DNA from: Leidyana gryllorum EB-2025a
Taxonomy: Eukaryota; Apicomplexa
Direction: 5' to 3'
DNA: 43,667 bases
Assembly (NCBI GenBank): GCA_048772705.1
Contig: JBLWGC010000206.1
Location: 1 to 43,667, forward strand
Shown: in pieces, positions 1-6,268 of the stretch
Layout: each line of letters opens with the position of its first letter
Position numbering within the stretch: position 1 is the stretch's first letter
Notes under the pieces: model-generated
Told to the model about the DNA's origin: nothing
The model's database searches: none
Seen by the model: only the letters and a program-made list of their open reading frames with translations
Made by a program: the position numbers and the translations under genes

Positions 1-83
1 GGCTCCCACTCGTACAATCCCGAATGAAGTCCAGACCAGCTGAGACAAAATCTGAGTTGCACCAGTTGTGAGGGCTGGAACTG

Positions 84-155
84 CTCCGAGACCCGGAATC
101 GAACCCGAGTCTTCCGCCTGACAGGCGGAAATACTAACCACTATACTATCTCGGA
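84..155 (-). tRNA. tRNA-Asp-GTC: tRNA-Asp (GTC)
   Basis: 72-nt tRNA with 5' TCCGAGA and discriminator G. Anticodon loop CTGTCAG (GTC) on stem TCCGC/GCGGA; T-arm carries TTCGATT. Decodes GAY. The anticodon loop has G38 where most Asp copies in the array have C, and the acceptor is otherwise intact. Its neighbours and spacer recur at 37681-37835. Confidence 0.88.
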
Positions 156-249
156 CGCTCCGAACACACCGGCCTGAAACCCCAAAAGTCCTTCCATCTT
201 GAGATTCAAGGGATAGAAAACGCGTGGAGCGGCGAGCCAACAACATCCC

Positions 250-329
250 GGCAAGATGACCGAGTGGTCTGAGGCGCTGTGCTCAGACCGGAGTCCGAAA
301 GGTCGTGGGTTCGAATCCCACTTTTGTCA
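250..329 (+). tRNA. tRNA-Leu-CAG: tRNA-Leu (CAG)
   Basis: 80-nt class II tRNA: acceptor GGCAAGA pairs with TTTTGTC (one mismatch), discriminator A. A-box region TGACCGAGTGGTCTGAGG, long variable arm, B-box GGTTCGAATCC. Anticodon loop CTCAGAC gives CAG (codon CUG). One anticodon-stem mismatch (CTGTG/CGGAG). Mirror copy at 23347-23428 is broken. Confidence 0.85.
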
Positions 330-365
330 GGTTGCGCCCCAAACGGGAAAAACATAGAGTCCCGT

Positions 366-437
366 TGAGCCCAGAGTGATTCGAACACCCAACCTTCTGA
401 TCTGGAGTCAGACGCGCTACCGTTGCGCCATAGGCTC
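366..437 (-). tRNA. tRNA-Trp-CCA: tRNA-Trp (CCA)
   Basis: 72-nt tRNA; acceptor GAGCCTA/TGGGCTC fully paired (T6-G67 wobble), discriminator A. D-arm TGGCGCAACGGTAGCGC; anticodon loop CTCCAGA (CCA) on TCTGA/TCAGA. A T5 run lies about 13 nt past its 3' end on the transcribed strand, one of the few clear Pol III stop signals here. Mirror copy at 23239-23310. Confidence 0.93.
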
Positions 438-458
438 AAAACCATCCCCCGTTCCAGA

Positions 459-530
459 CTCATTTACCGGCAATCGGGCCCGCTTCTTAGGCGTGACATG
501 CGAAAATAGTAACCACTATGCTATCTCGGA
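459..530 (-). pseudogene. tRNA-Asp relic
   Basis: The 5' half matches Asp (TCCGAGATAGCATAGTGGTTA) and the loop ATGTCAC keeps GTC, but the anticodon stem and the T-arm/acceptor 3' strand are scrambled and no longer pair. The same broken copy is mirrored at 23146-23217, so it was duplicated already broken. Confidence 0.7.
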
Positions 531-610
531 CGCTCTGAACACGCCACGGACATTCCATTCGTTCAGAAAACGGCCGTTACCGTGTACGAGCTTCAACAAC
601 AAGGTGTCAC

Positions 611-681
611 GCATCTGTGGTCTAGTGGTAGAATGTCTCGTTGCCATCGAGACGACCCGGGTTCGATTCCCGGCAGATGCA
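611..681 (+). tRNA. tRNA-Gly-GCC: tRNA-Gly (GCC)
   Basis: 71-nt tRNA; acceptor GCATCTG/CAGATGC, discriminator A, all seven pairs good. A-box TGGTCTAGTGG, B-box GGTTCGATTCC, anticodon loop TTGCCAT (GCC, reads GGY) on TCTCG/CGAGA. Canonical and the model for the many GCC copies in the array. Confidence 0.95.
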
Positions 682-756
682 GAGGACACACGGTTGCGTT
701 TCCACCATTCAGAAATTCATGCGTGAGTTGGTGTTAAACCCTCCAACCACATCGCA

Positions 757-838
757 CGACAACTGCTAGATTTGAACCAGCGCGGGCCCGGCCCAGTAGA
801 TTTCTAGTCTACCCCCTTAACCACTCGGGCAAGTTGCC
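757..838 (-). tRNA. tRNA-Ser-AGA: tRNA-Ser (AGA)
   Basis: 82-nt class II tRNA: acceptor GGCAACT/AGTTGTC, discriminator G (the usual Ser identity base). A-box TTGCCCGAGTGGTTAAGG, anticodon loop CTAGAAA (AGA, A34 expected to become inosine), a variable arm built on GGGCC/GGCCC, B-box GGTTCAAATC. The serine body resembles plant Ser-AGA. Mirror at 22838-22919. Confidence 0.93.
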
Positions 839-890
839 GCTGTCGAACTTGGCATTTTGCGGCCAGTGGCTTCACATACGGTTCAGCAAG

Positions 891-961
891 CTTTGGGCTG
901 GGAATCGATCCCAGAACCTTCCGTATACTAAGCACCGTTTCATCATCTGGGCTTGCCTCCC
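891..961 (-). pseudogene. Ala-derived tRNA relic (GAAACGG type)
   Basis: One of a small family with D-loop GATGATGAAACGG, loop TTAGTAT and T-arm CTGGGATCGATTCCCAG. It resembles the Ala body, but the anticodon stem does not pair and the acceptor is poor. Relatives at 6029-6100, 22715-22785 and 33248-33318. Confidence 0.6.
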
Positions 962-1050
962 TCTGTGCCTACCTCATGGCATTGAGTGAGACTTCACATA
1001 GTGAGACGAGTCTCTCGACTGTACCCAGCGGGTTGAACCACCGACTAGGC

Positions 1051-1122
1051 GGCTGTTTGGTCTGGTGGTATGATCCTTCCTTAGGGTGGAAAGAGTCCTG
1101 GGTTCGATTCCCAGAACAGCCC
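1051..1122 (+). tRNA. tRNA-Pro-AGG: tRNA-Pro (AGG)
   Basis: 72-nt tRNA; acceptor GGCTGTT/AACAGCC, discriminator C. A-box TTGGTCTGGTGGTATGAT, anticodon loop TTAGGGT (AGG), T-arm CTGGG/CCCAG with TTCGATT. The last anticodon-stem pair is lost (GGAAA). This Pro body is among the most copied in the window, about 21 recognisable genes. Mirror at 22554-22625. Confidence 0.92.
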
Positions 1123-1223
1123 GTCTGATAGTTGTTGACGCAACACGGCACTCGACCCATCCCCGACAGCTAAGACGGGATCTGAGTTGTTGACTCCACA
1201 GGCTGCAACCCGGCCATTCGCCC

Positions 1224-1296
1224 AGACGCTACTGGGACTCGAACCCAGAATCTCCGGTTCCGTAGACCGATGCCATATCCATTAGGCCCTAGCGCC
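1224..1296 (-). tRNA. tRNA-Arg-ACG: tRNA-Arg (ACG)
   Basis: 73-nt tRNA; acceptor GGCGCTA/TAGCGTC, discriminator T. D-arm GGCCTAATGGATATGGC, anticodon loop CTACGGA (ACG, presumably I34 for CGN) on TCGGT/ACCGG. T-arm CTGGG/CCCAG with TTCGAGT. Canonical; copies at 3151, 17197, 22373, 36705 and 39009. Confidence 0.93.
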
Positions 1297-1417
1297 GACT
1301 AGCGGAGCCGTCAAATGGAAGTGTGTAGCGATCAAGACAGGGCATGGGCAGCGACGCCCGATGGTGGGTCTGGACAGACTTCACCCACATCTCCCATTCA
1401 AAACATCGGGGACATAC

Positions 1418-1463
1418 TATCCAAGGCAGGATTCGGGCCTGGGTACACAGCCACAACTTGCTG
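1418..1463 (-). pseudogene. tRNA-His relic, 5' half missing
   Basis: Keeps the His anticodon loop region (GCAAGTTGTGG), the T-arm and 3' acceptor, but stops before the D-arm and 5' acceptor, which a neighbouring spacer replaces. The full form of this segment is at 22179-22251. Confidence 0.7.
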
Positions 1464-1527
1464 AGGCTGGTGGGTACCAAAGCCACTTTAGTTGTCAGGC
1501 TATCGGGTTTTGTGTCGTTGCTTTCTT

Positions 1528-1600
1528 GCCGCCCTGGCTCAGTCGGTAGAGCGCAAGACTCTTAATCTTGCAGTCGCGGGTTCAAGCCCCGCGGGCGGTG
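1528..1600 (+). tRNA. tRNA-Lys-CTT: tRNA-Lys (CTT)
   Basis: 73-nt tRNA; acceptor GCCGCCC/GGGCGGT (G1:U72), discriminator G. A-box TGGCTCAGTCGGTAGAGC, loop CTCTTAA (CTT, reads AAG) on CAAGA/TCTTG, T-arm GCGGG/CCCGC. T-loop TTCAAGC differs from the usual TTCGAGC of its sisters by one base. Confidence 0.92.
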
Positions 1601-1634
1601 TGGATCTGTTGCCTGCAAGCACACTCAGCTGGAT

Positions 1635-1707
1635 TTCCACTGCCGGGACTTGAACCCGGATCGTGCGGGTGAGAGCCGCATATCCTAACCACTTAGACTA
1701 CAGTGGA
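1635..1707 (-). tRNA. tRNA-Glu-CTC: tRNA-Glu (CTC)
   Basis: 73-nt tRNA; acceptor TCCACTG/CAGTGGA, discriminator A. A-box TAGTCTAAGTGGTTAGGAT, loop CTCTCAC (CTC, reads GAG), B-box GGTTCAAGTCCC. The TAGTCTA start and GGTTCAAGTCCCGG T-arm are plant-like. Part of the recurring Lys-Glu-Asn block. Confidence 0.94.
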
Positions 1708-1825
1708 CAACTCCCTCAGCTGCAGCTTTAGCCGAGAGCCGTACCCTCTTGACAAGACGTGATTGCAGAATCCTGCGATAGAATAAGGGGGGATCTCTAT
1801 ACTAACCTCTGAAACATTGTAGCTG

Positions 1826-1898
1826 GGTCTTGTAGCTCAGTCGGCAGAGCGTGTGGCTGTTAACCACAAAGTCGCAGGTTCGAAACCTGCCAGGACCG
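1826..1898 (+). tRNA. tRNA-Asn-GTT: tRNA-Asn (GTT)
   Basis: 73-nt tRNA; acceptor GGTCTTG/CAGGACC, discriminator G. A-box TAGCTCAGTCGGCAGAGC, loop CTGTTAA (GTT, reads AAY) on GTGG/CCAC, T-arm GCAGG/CCTGC with TTCGAAA. Canonical; six further good copies in the window. Confidence 0.95.
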
Positions 1899-2019
1899 GT
1901 TTGAGAGGCACTCTCCAAGGGAAGGAAAATCATATCACGAGCACTCCAACTCGACATGCGCGGCAGTGGCTCCCCATACAGCTAGCAAGCTTGCGGAACG
2001 TCTTTCGCGTGAGAGGCTA

Positions 2020-2092
2020 TGATGCGGATGGGACTCGAACCCACAACTCCCGGTTCCGAAGACCGATGCCCTATCCATTAGGCCACCGCACC
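2020..2092 (-). tRNA. tRNA-Arg-TCG: tRNA-Arg (TCG)
   Basis: 73-nt tRNA; acceptor GGTGCGG/CCGCATC, discriminator A. Same D- and anticodon-arm scaffold as the ACG gene, loop CTTCGGA (TCG) and T-arm GTGGG/CCCAT. Sisters at 8337-8409 and 20016-20088. Confidence 0.94.
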
Positions 2093-2173
2093 ATAGACAA
2101 GCTTCGGTCATCTCGATACTAGTTGGGTGTAAGAGGAGACACCTTGGGGCAGCTCGGTGGATGGGTTGCGAAT

Positions 2174-2224
2174 GCGGTTGTGCTCCTAAGGCGAAGGTTG
2201 AGGATTCGGGTCCCTCCAGCCGTT
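2174..2224 (+). pseudogene. tRNA-Arg (CCT) relic, D-arm deleted
   Basis: Acceptor GCGGTTG, loop CTCCTAA (CCT), T-arm and 3' end match the intact gene at 8510-8582, but about 22 nt covering the D-arm and part of the anticodon stem are gone. Confidence 0.8.
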
Positions 2225-2307
2225 TCCTGCGTGGCTTCGTTTGTGCAAAGTGGAGAGACTGGTCATACCATGTAAAAAAGAACTGGATGTACTGGGGTTT
2301 GCTCAAT

Positions 2308-2380
2308 GGGCGACTAGCTCAAATGGTAGAGCGCTCGCTTAGCATGCGAGAGGTAATGGGATCGATGCCCAGGTCGGCCA
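2308..2380 (+). tRNA. tRNA-Ala-AGC: tRNA-Ala (AGC)
   Basis: 73-nt tRNA; 5' GGGCGAC, A-box TAGCTCAAATGGTAGAGC, anticodon stem CTCGC/GCGAG, loop TTAGCAT (AGC), discriminator A. The D- and anticodon arms are strikingly like plant Ala-AGC. Here 3' GTCGGCC replaces GTCGTCC, so G3:U70, the alanine identity pair, is lost in this copy. Confidence 0.85.
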
Positions 2381-2394
2381 AAGTACGCTACGGC

Positions 2395-2454
2395 TGTACG
2401 TGGCGGGAGCCAAACCCAACCTTACATCTTTGAAGGGTCGCAGACCACAAGTGC
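2395..2454 (-). pseudogene. Gly (TCC)-derived relic downstream of Ala
   Basis: Resembles the Gly-TCC gene at 8063-8133 at both ends (GCACTTGTGGTCT...), but the D-loop/anticodon region is shortened and the B-box destroyed. The same broken form follows Ala at 8784, 14302, 27454 and 29475. Confidence 0.65.
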
Positions 2455-2495
2455 CATGGGAGAGCAGCGCAGTCAGTGTCGGGTGCCTCTAAAAC

Positions 2496-2568
2496 CGGTC
2501 CTGGCAGGTTTCGAATCGGCGGGTTTGTGGTTAACAGCCACACCCTCTGCCGACCGAGCTACAAGACC
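2496..2568 (-). tRNA. tRNA-Asn-GTT: tRNA-Asn (GTT), weakened T-arm
   Basis: Full length, loop CTGTTAA, acceptor intact. The T-arm has changed (the CCTGC strand is altered) and pairs poorly with GCAGG, so function is doubtful. Confidence 0.65.
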
Positions 2569-2699
2569 CAGCGACAATGTTTCAGAGGCCAGTATGGAGA
2601 CCCTCCGCTTTCTTCTGCAACCCCTTTATTGTAGATTCACCAGACCACGTCTTGTCAAGAGGGTACAGCTCTTGGCTAAAGCTGCAGCTGAGGGAGTTG

Positions 2700-2772
2700 T
2701 CCACTGTAGTCTAAGTGGCTAGGATATGCGGCTCTCACCCGCATGATCCGGGTTCAAGTCCCGGCAGTGGAA
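2700..2772 (+). tRNA. tRNA-Glu-CTC: tRNA-Glu (CTC)
   Basis: Canonical Glu body, loop CTCTCAC, all stems paired except a C-to-T change after the anticodon stem (GCATGATCC for GCACGATCC). Mirror of 1635-1707. Confidence 0.93.
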
Positions 2773-2832
2773 ATCCAGCTGAGTGTGCTTGTAGGCAACA
2801 GTTCCATTCTTACTTCCAGGGAAATAGATCCA

Positions 2833-2905
2833 CACCGCCCGCGGGGCTCGAACCCGCGACTGCAAGATTAAGAGTCTTGCGCTCTACCGACTGAGCTAGG
2901 GCGGC
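2833..2905 (-). tRNA. tRNA-Lys-CTT: tRNA-Lys (CTT)
   Basis: Canonical Lys body with TTCGAGC T-loop, loop CTCTTAA, G1:U72. Mirror of 1528-1600. Confidence 0.95.
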
Positions 2906-2964
2906 AGGAAACCAAGGACACAAAACTCGATAGCCTGACATCTAAAGTGGCTTGGTACCCGATT

Positions 2965-3035
2965 GTCCGGGTTGTCTAGTGCTTACAACAGCAAGTTGTG
3001 GCCGTGCATACCCAGCCCGAATCCTGGCTTCGATA
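2965..3035 (+). tRNA. tRNA-His-GTG: tRNA-His (GTG), slightly damaged
   Basis: His body starting GTCCGGG, loop TTGTGGC (GTG) on GCAAG/CGTGC. Two nt shorter than the 73-nt sisters at 22179 and 36511 (changes in the D-loop and T-loop CCGAAT), so activity is uncertain. Confidence 0.65.
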
Positions 3036-3150
3036 GTATGTCCCCGATGTCTCGAATGGGAGATGTAGGTGAAGTTTGTCCGAACCCAGGATCGGGCGTA
3101 GCTGCCCTCCTCTCTTCGCTACACACTTCCATTTGACGACTCTGTTAGTC

Positions 3151-3223
3151 GGCGACATGGCCTAATGGATATGGCATCGGTCTACGGAACCGGGGATTCT
3201 GGGGTCGAGTCACGGTAGCGCCT
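3151..3223 (+). tRNA. tRNA-Arg-ACG: tRNA-Arg (ACG), some mismatches
   Basis: Loop CTACGGA (ACG), stem good. Acceptor 5' GGCGACA against TAGCGCC, and T-stem CTGGG/CACGG, have mismatches. Mirror of 1224-1296. Confidence 0.7.
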
Positions 3224-3322
3224 GGGGGAATGACCGGGTTGCAGCCTGTTGAGTTAACAACTCAGATCCTGTCTTATGTCCGGGATGGGTCGAGTGCCGT
3301 GTTGCGTCAACAACTATCAGAC

Positions 3323-3394
3323 GGGCTGTTCTGGGAATCGAACCCAGGACTTCTTCCACCCGAAGGAAGAATCATACGACTAGACCAAACAGCC
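3323..3394 (-). tRNA. tRNA-Pro-CGG: tRNA-Pro (CGG)
   Basis: Acceptor GGCTGTT/AACAGCC, discriminator C, loop TTCGGGT (CGG, reads CCG) on CTTCC/GGAAG. D-loop has one change (AGTCGTATG for AGTGGTATG). Confidence 0.88.
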
Positions 3395-3408
3395 CGCTGT
3401 GGGTGCCT

Positions 3409-3458
3409 CAGGTACTGGCAGGTTGAAAACCTGCGCGTTCGTGGCTAAGAGACTTACC
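3409..3458 (-). pseudogene. Asn-like tRNA relic, copy 1
   Basis: T-arm side (GCAGGTT...) and an AAGTCTCTTAGCC segment as in the fuller element at 13090-13161; truncated at the D-arm. A second copy follows at 3482. Confidence 0.5.
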
Positions 3459-3481
3459 GCTTGCAGGGCTAGTGCGCGCCT

Positions 3482-3556
3482 CAGGTATTGGCAGGTTCCA
3501 ATCTGCGACTTTGTGGCTAAGAGACTTACCCTCTGGTGGCTGAACTACGAGGCTGG
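3482..3556 (-). pseudogene. Asn-like tRNA relic, copy 2
   Basis: Longer copy of the same element, tandem to 3409-3458. The D-arm region TAGCTCAG is partly kept, and the anticodon stem does not form. Amino-acid family uncertain; the T-arm resembles Asn. Confidence 0.5.
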
Positions 3557-3616
3557 GCTAAGATGATTGGAGCTTGAGAGACTTGAGCTTTGCAGGGTGC
3601 CCAGTCGATGCAGTCA

Positions 3617-3663
3617 AGCCTTTCGCTTACTGAGCGAATGCTCTGCCCCTAAGCTAAGAAGGC
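3617..3663 (-). pseudogene. tRNA-Thr relic, T-arm deleted
   Basis: Acceptor 5' GCCTTCT, D-arm and anticodon arm (loop TCAGTAA, AGT) are present. About 25 nt spanning variable loop and T-arm are missing. Confidence 0.72.
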
Positions 3664-3751
3664 AATCCAAGCCGAAGATCACGAATCAGACACTATTGAC
3701 GGAGATTGCTGGGCACTTTGCTCAAGTATTCCACTGACTTCAACCACTGAC

Positions 3752-3822
3752 TTCCACTGCCGGACTTGAGCGCGGAGCTTGCGGGTGAGGCCGCATATCC
3801 TAGCCACTCAGACTACAGTGCA
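3752..3822 (-). pseudogene. tRNA-Glu relic
   Basis: Glu body with a one-base shortened anticodon loop (CCTCAC), altered T-arm and a damaged 5' acceptor (TGCACTG). Confidence 0.65.
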
Positions 3823-3886
3823 CAACATTCCACAGCGAAGGCAGCTAGTCAGCCAAATCATCGAAGTAAAGTGCTGAGCATTTGGT

Positions 3887-3959
3887 TACCTACGGCGAGA
3901 CTCGAACTCGCAACCTTTGGATTAGAAGTCCAACGCGCTATCCATTGCGCCACGTAGGC
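3887..3959 (-). tRNA. tRNA-Arg-TCT: tRNA-Arg (TCT)
   Basis: 73-nt tRNA; acceptor GCCTACG/CGTAGGT, discriminator A; A-box TGGCGCAATGGATAGCGC; loop CTTCTAA (TCT, reads AGA) on TTGGA/TCCAA; T-arm GCGAG/CTCGC with TTCGAGT. All stems perfect. The only TCT gene in the window. Confidence 0.95.
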
Positions 3960-4048
3960 GGCGGCTTTTCGACTATATTGAAATAACAACATTCACGTTT
4001 TTGGACCACGCGCCAGCCGTTTCTCTGCAGCTAAAGTTGCATGGAGTT

Positions 4049-4121
4049 TGGACGACCTGGGTATCTATCCCCGTACCTCTCGCATGCAAAGCGAGCGCTC
4101 CACCATCTGAGCTAGCCGCCC
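4049..4121 (-). tRNA. tRNA-Ala-TGC: tRNA-Ala (TGC)
   Basis: 5' GGGCGGC, anticodon CTCGC TTTGCAT GCGAG (TGC), 3' GTCGTCC + A, so G3:U70 is kept. T-stem strand changed (ACGGGG against CCCAG side), hence weaker. Confidence 0.75.
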
Positions 4122-4279
4122 ATGCGTACAACATGGAAGGCCTATTGCATCCAGTGGCTGACCGAATGCCGATACAATGGCTGACAGTGTTGTTGGTTCG
4201 TCGCTCCACGCGGTTTTTGTCCGTGGAATCTCGAAGCTGGTAAGACGTCTGAGGCTGAAGGCCGGCGTGTTTGCGAGCG

Positions 4280-4351
4280 TCCGAGATAGTATAGTGGTTA
4301 GTATTTCCTCCTGTCACGCGGAAGACCCGGGTTCGATCCCCGGTCTCGGAG
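4280..4351 (+). tRNA. tRNA-Asp-GTC: tRNA-Asp (GTC)
   Basis: Loop CTGTCAC (GTC); acceptor TCCGAGA/TCTCGGA; one anticodon-stem mismatch (TCCTC/GCGGA). Confidence 0.88.
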
Positions 4352-4406
4352 CACACTTGGTTTCGCTTAAGATTCTCTCCTTTGGTTCCCTCTGAAGGTT
4401 GCGAGC

Positions 4407-4479
4407 TACAGCCACCGAGGATCGAACTCGGGACCTTCTGCGTGTGAAGCAGACGTCGTGACCACTAGACCATGGCTGC
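4407..4479 (-). tRNA. tRNA-Val-CAC: tRNA-Val (CAC)
   Basis: 73-nt tRNA; acceptor GCAGCCA/TGGCTGT, discriminator A; A-box TGGTCTAGTGGTCACGA; loop TTCACAC (CAC, reads GUG) on TCTGC/GCAGA; T-arm CCGAG/CTCGG with TTCGATC. Canonical. Usually paired with Asp or Gln in the array. Confidence 0.95.
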
Positions 4480-4542
4480 AGCCAAGCTCCCGCAGCCCAA
4501 GAGAAGTGGCGAAGTTTCAGGGAGTAGTGAGGACCAGTTCCA

Positions 4543-4614
4543 AGGTCGCGCCGGGAATCGAACACAGGTCGGGAGATTCAGAGTCTCCAGTGCTAACCAC
4601 TACACCACGCAACC
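4543..4614 (-). tRNA. tRNA-Gln-CTG: tRNA-Gln (CTG)
   Basis: 72-nt tRNA; acceptor GGTTGCG/CGCGACC, discriminator T; A-box TGGTGTAGTGGTTAGCAC; loop CTCTGAA (CTG, reads CAG) on GGAGA/TCTCC. T-loop TTCGATT with one stem change (CTGTG). This is the best Gln copy in the window. Confidence 0.88.
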
Positions 4615-4818
4615 GGTTCAGCCCACCCAAAAGAGTCGGTAGAATCATCCGGACTAGCGCTTCCTCAACTGGACACACGCAACACGGGTCTCTCTACTGA
4701 CCTCTGGGAATATTTTAGGTGGCTCATGTATATAGCGCCCAGCGTAGAGCGTTGGATTTGAGTCGGACAGAATGCTCACTTCAATCATTGAAGCAATTGC
4801 GCTCTTCGCGAATGCTAC

Positions 4819-4900
4819 CGTCAAGGGTGAGTTTCGAACTCACGCGGGTGACACCCAACGGCTTAGCAGGCCGCCGCCTTAACCACTCGGCCACCTTGCC
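4819..4900 (-). tRNA. tRNA-Ser-GCT: tRNA-Ser (GCT)
   Basis: 82-nt class II tRNA; 5' GGCAAGG, A-box TGGCCGAGTGGTTAAGG, loop CTGCTAA (GCT, reads AGY) on GCGGC/GCCGT, variable arm, T-arm GTGAG/CTCAC, discriminator G. Second copy at 19319-19400. Confidence 0.9.
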
Positions 4901-5236
4901 AAGAGTGTAATTGATCATACCTTTCTCCGGGAATCCCGTGCAAACTGTTAGTGATGTGGGTATAGCCCCTTCTAAATGTCAGTATTTGGCTCTGGAATGA
5001 CTGTTTGGCGGGGTGGAGGAAGGCCAATCGTGGTGGTTTTGCGGAGCACATCAGTCGGCTAGTTGGTCCAGTGAGTGTTTACCTCAACTCTGCCTATTTT
5101 CGGTCACTTAAAGGGTGAGCCTGATAAGTTCCAAGTTCGCGGTCAAGCGCCGGCCCAACTGGGCGGGTGTGTTGTTGATGGAGCATCCCTCTGCACCCTT
5201 TTGACAGGAAGAGATGCATCGAGAGAAGTTTCACGA
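4901..5236. other. 336-bp stretch without an intact gene
   Basis: No cloverleaf found on either strand. It contains one Ile-like fragment (5113-5153). The rest is spacer-like sequence with no open frame or repeat I can name. Confidence 0.6.
5113..5153 (+). pseudogene. tRNA-Ile fragment
   Basis: GTGAGCCTGATAAGTTCCAAG resembles the Ile anticodon arm and variable loop (GTGAGCCTAATAAGCTCAAG); the flanking arms are lost. Confidence 0.4.
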
Positions 5237-5309
5237 GGGAGTGTAGCGCAGTCGGTAGCGCCTAGGTCTCATAATCCTGAAGTCGAGAGTTCAATCCTCC
5301 CCACTCCCA
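5237..5309 (+). tRNA. tRNA-Met-CAT: tRNA-Met elongator (CAT)
   Basis: 73-nt tRNA; acceptor GGGAGTG/CACTCCC, discriminator A; A-box TAGCGCAGTCGGTAGCGC; loop CTCATAA (CAT); T-arm GAGAG/CTCCC with TTCAATC. Elongator type (G1, no A1/A54 initiator marks). Sisters at 9641, 27834 and 37239. Confidence 0.9.
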
Positions 5310-5455
5310 CGGTCGGCATCGGAAGCGCCGACTAACTCGTATGGGGCGCCACCTGAGAAGAGTGGACTCCAGCTGTCCGCTAGTGTCTGAGATGTTTGAG
5401 TCCAGCTGAGGTGGGATCCAGCATCCGGGTCGGTGCCATCTGTCGTGGCAGAAGT

Positions 5456-5529
5456 GGTCGCGTAGCTCAGTCGGTTAGAGCGTGAGCCTAATAAGCTCAA
5501 GGTCCCCGGTTCGAGCCCGGGAGTGACCA
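5456..5529 (+). tRNA. tRNA-Ile-AAT: tRNA-Ile (AAT)
   Basis: 74-nt tRNA; acceptor GGTCGCG/AGTGACC, discriminator A; A-box TAGCTCAGTCGGTTAGAGC; loop CTAATAA (AAT, I34 expected) on TGAGC/GCTCA; T-arm CCCGG/CCGGG. Sisters at 20799 and 41528. Confidence 0.93.
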
Positions 5530-5629
5530 AGTGAGTGGATCTTCGATAAAGAGTCGCCCTGGACTCCAGCAACCCCCAACATTCTGCGACCAATACGAAA
5601 GGTACGTGTTATAAAGTCCTCACTTCCCT

Positions 5630-5699
5630 GCCGCGCCAGCTCCGTCGGTAGAGCGCCAGACTTTCAATGGAGAGACCGCGGGTTCGGGCAGCGCCAGCA
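5630..5699 (+). pseudogene. Lys-derived relic family, CTTTCAA loop
   Basis: Starts GCCGCGCCAGCTCCGTCGGTA and keeps the Lys D-arm. The anticodon stem (CCAGA/TGGAG) and T-arm are broken. Relatives at 17599, 18923, 20630, 24326, 34127, 38270 and 41702: a relic lineage copied many times. Confidence 0.65.
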
Positions 5700-5764
5700 G
5701 TCCGAGTCAAGCTTGCTGAACCGTATGTGAAGCCACTGGCCGCTAAATGCCGAGTTCGACAGGT

Positions 5765-5819
5765 GGCAACTAGCCCGAGTGTTCAAGGGGGTAGACTAGA
5801 AATCTACTGGGCCTGGCCA
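5765..5819 (+). pseudogene. tRNA-Ser (AGA), 3' truncated
   Basis: Perfect Ser-AGA through the variable arm (loop CTAGAAA), then an abrupt switch to the AACGAGGTGGCTGTGTTGG spacer found next to Pro at 43316. A recombination junction. Confidence 0.8.
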
Positions 5820-5880
5820 ACGAGGTGGCTGTGTTGGTTCTGGGGACAACTTGTCCCGTCGGATCCACTGACGACCAATA

Positions 5881-5952
5881 GGGCTGTTCTGGGAATCGAA
5901 CCCAGAACTTCGTCCACCCGAAGGAAGAATCATACCACTAGACCAAACAGCC
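5881..5952 (-). tRNA. tRNA-Pro-CGG: tRNA-Pro (CGG)
   Basis: Loop TTCGGGT; acceptor and T-arm intact; one mismatch at the foot of the anticodon stem. Confidence 0.87.
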
Positions 5953-6028
5953 GCTAGCCGGTGGTTCAACCAGCTGGGCAAAGTCGAAAGACTCGTCTCA
6001 CTACGTGAAGTATCACTCAATGCCACGA

Positions 6029-6100
6029 GGTAGGCTAACCCAGATGACGAAACGGTGGCCTACTATACGAAAGGTACTGGGATCGATTCCCAGCCCATCC
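6029..6100 (+). pseudogene. Ala-derived relic (GAAACGG type)
   Basis: D-loop GATGACGAAACGG, T-arm CTGGG/CCCAG with ATCGATT; unpaired anticodon arm. Relative of 891-961. Confidence 0.6.
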
Positions 6101-6177
6101 GAGTTACATCGATGGAATGTTCGCCGGAGTAGTCTACTTGGCCTATCAACGCTGTCTGCCGAAACCACATCGCTACT

Positions 6178-6257
6178 TCCGGTGGGACGGAATCGAACCG
6201 CCGACTATCTGATGCCAGCACTACAGTCAGATGCTCTACCAACTGAGCTACCCCCGG
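6178..6257 (-). tRNA. tRNA-Tyr-GTA: tRNA-Tyr (GTA) with 7-nt intron
   Basis: 80 nt with a 7-nt intron (TGCTGGC) one base 3' of the anticodon, the standard eukaryotic site. Acceptor CCGGGGG/CCACCGG (one G-A mismatch), discriminator A, C1:G72 as in eukaryotic Tyr. Spliced loop CTGTAGA, stem TCTGA/TCAGA. T-arm GGCGG/CCGTC. Sisters at 32451, 33064, 35565 and 42561. Confidence 0.93.
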
Positions 6258-6268
6258 CCGTCCAACTG

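Larger units (their letters stand above)
1..1710. repeat. Inverted repeat A, left arm
   Basis: Gene order Asp-Leu-Trp-Asp relic-Gly-Ser-Ala relic-Pro-Arg-Lys-Glu is met in reverse complement at 21897-23680. Mirror coordinates sum to 23676 over most of the arm and drift to about 23604 near Glu because of indels. Spacers match too. Confidence 0.88.
1051..1898. repeat. Inverted repeat B, left arm
   Basis: Order Pro-Arg-His-Lys-Glu-Asn is mirrored at 2496-3394 (Asn-Glu-Lys-His-Arg-Pro), centre near 2.2 kb, with spacer similarity and several indels. Arg-TCG, an Arg-CCT relic and Ala-AGC sit in the middle. Confidence 0.85.
2496..3394. repeat. Inverted repeat B, right arm
   Basis: Partner of 1051-1898; see that arm. 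The His gene is complete here but truncated in the left arm. Confidence 0.85.

Noticed and set aside
4150-4210. Expected Leu gene between Ala TGC and the Asp at 4280
   Set aside because: Both flanking spacers typical of a Leu gene are there, but the gene itself is absent; only a spacer junction remains.
4719-4790. Possible extra tRNA (GGCTCATGTATATAGCGCCC)
   Set aside because: No cloverleaf forms, and the same sequence occurs inverted at 19440-19510 as the spacer between Ser GCT and Gln.
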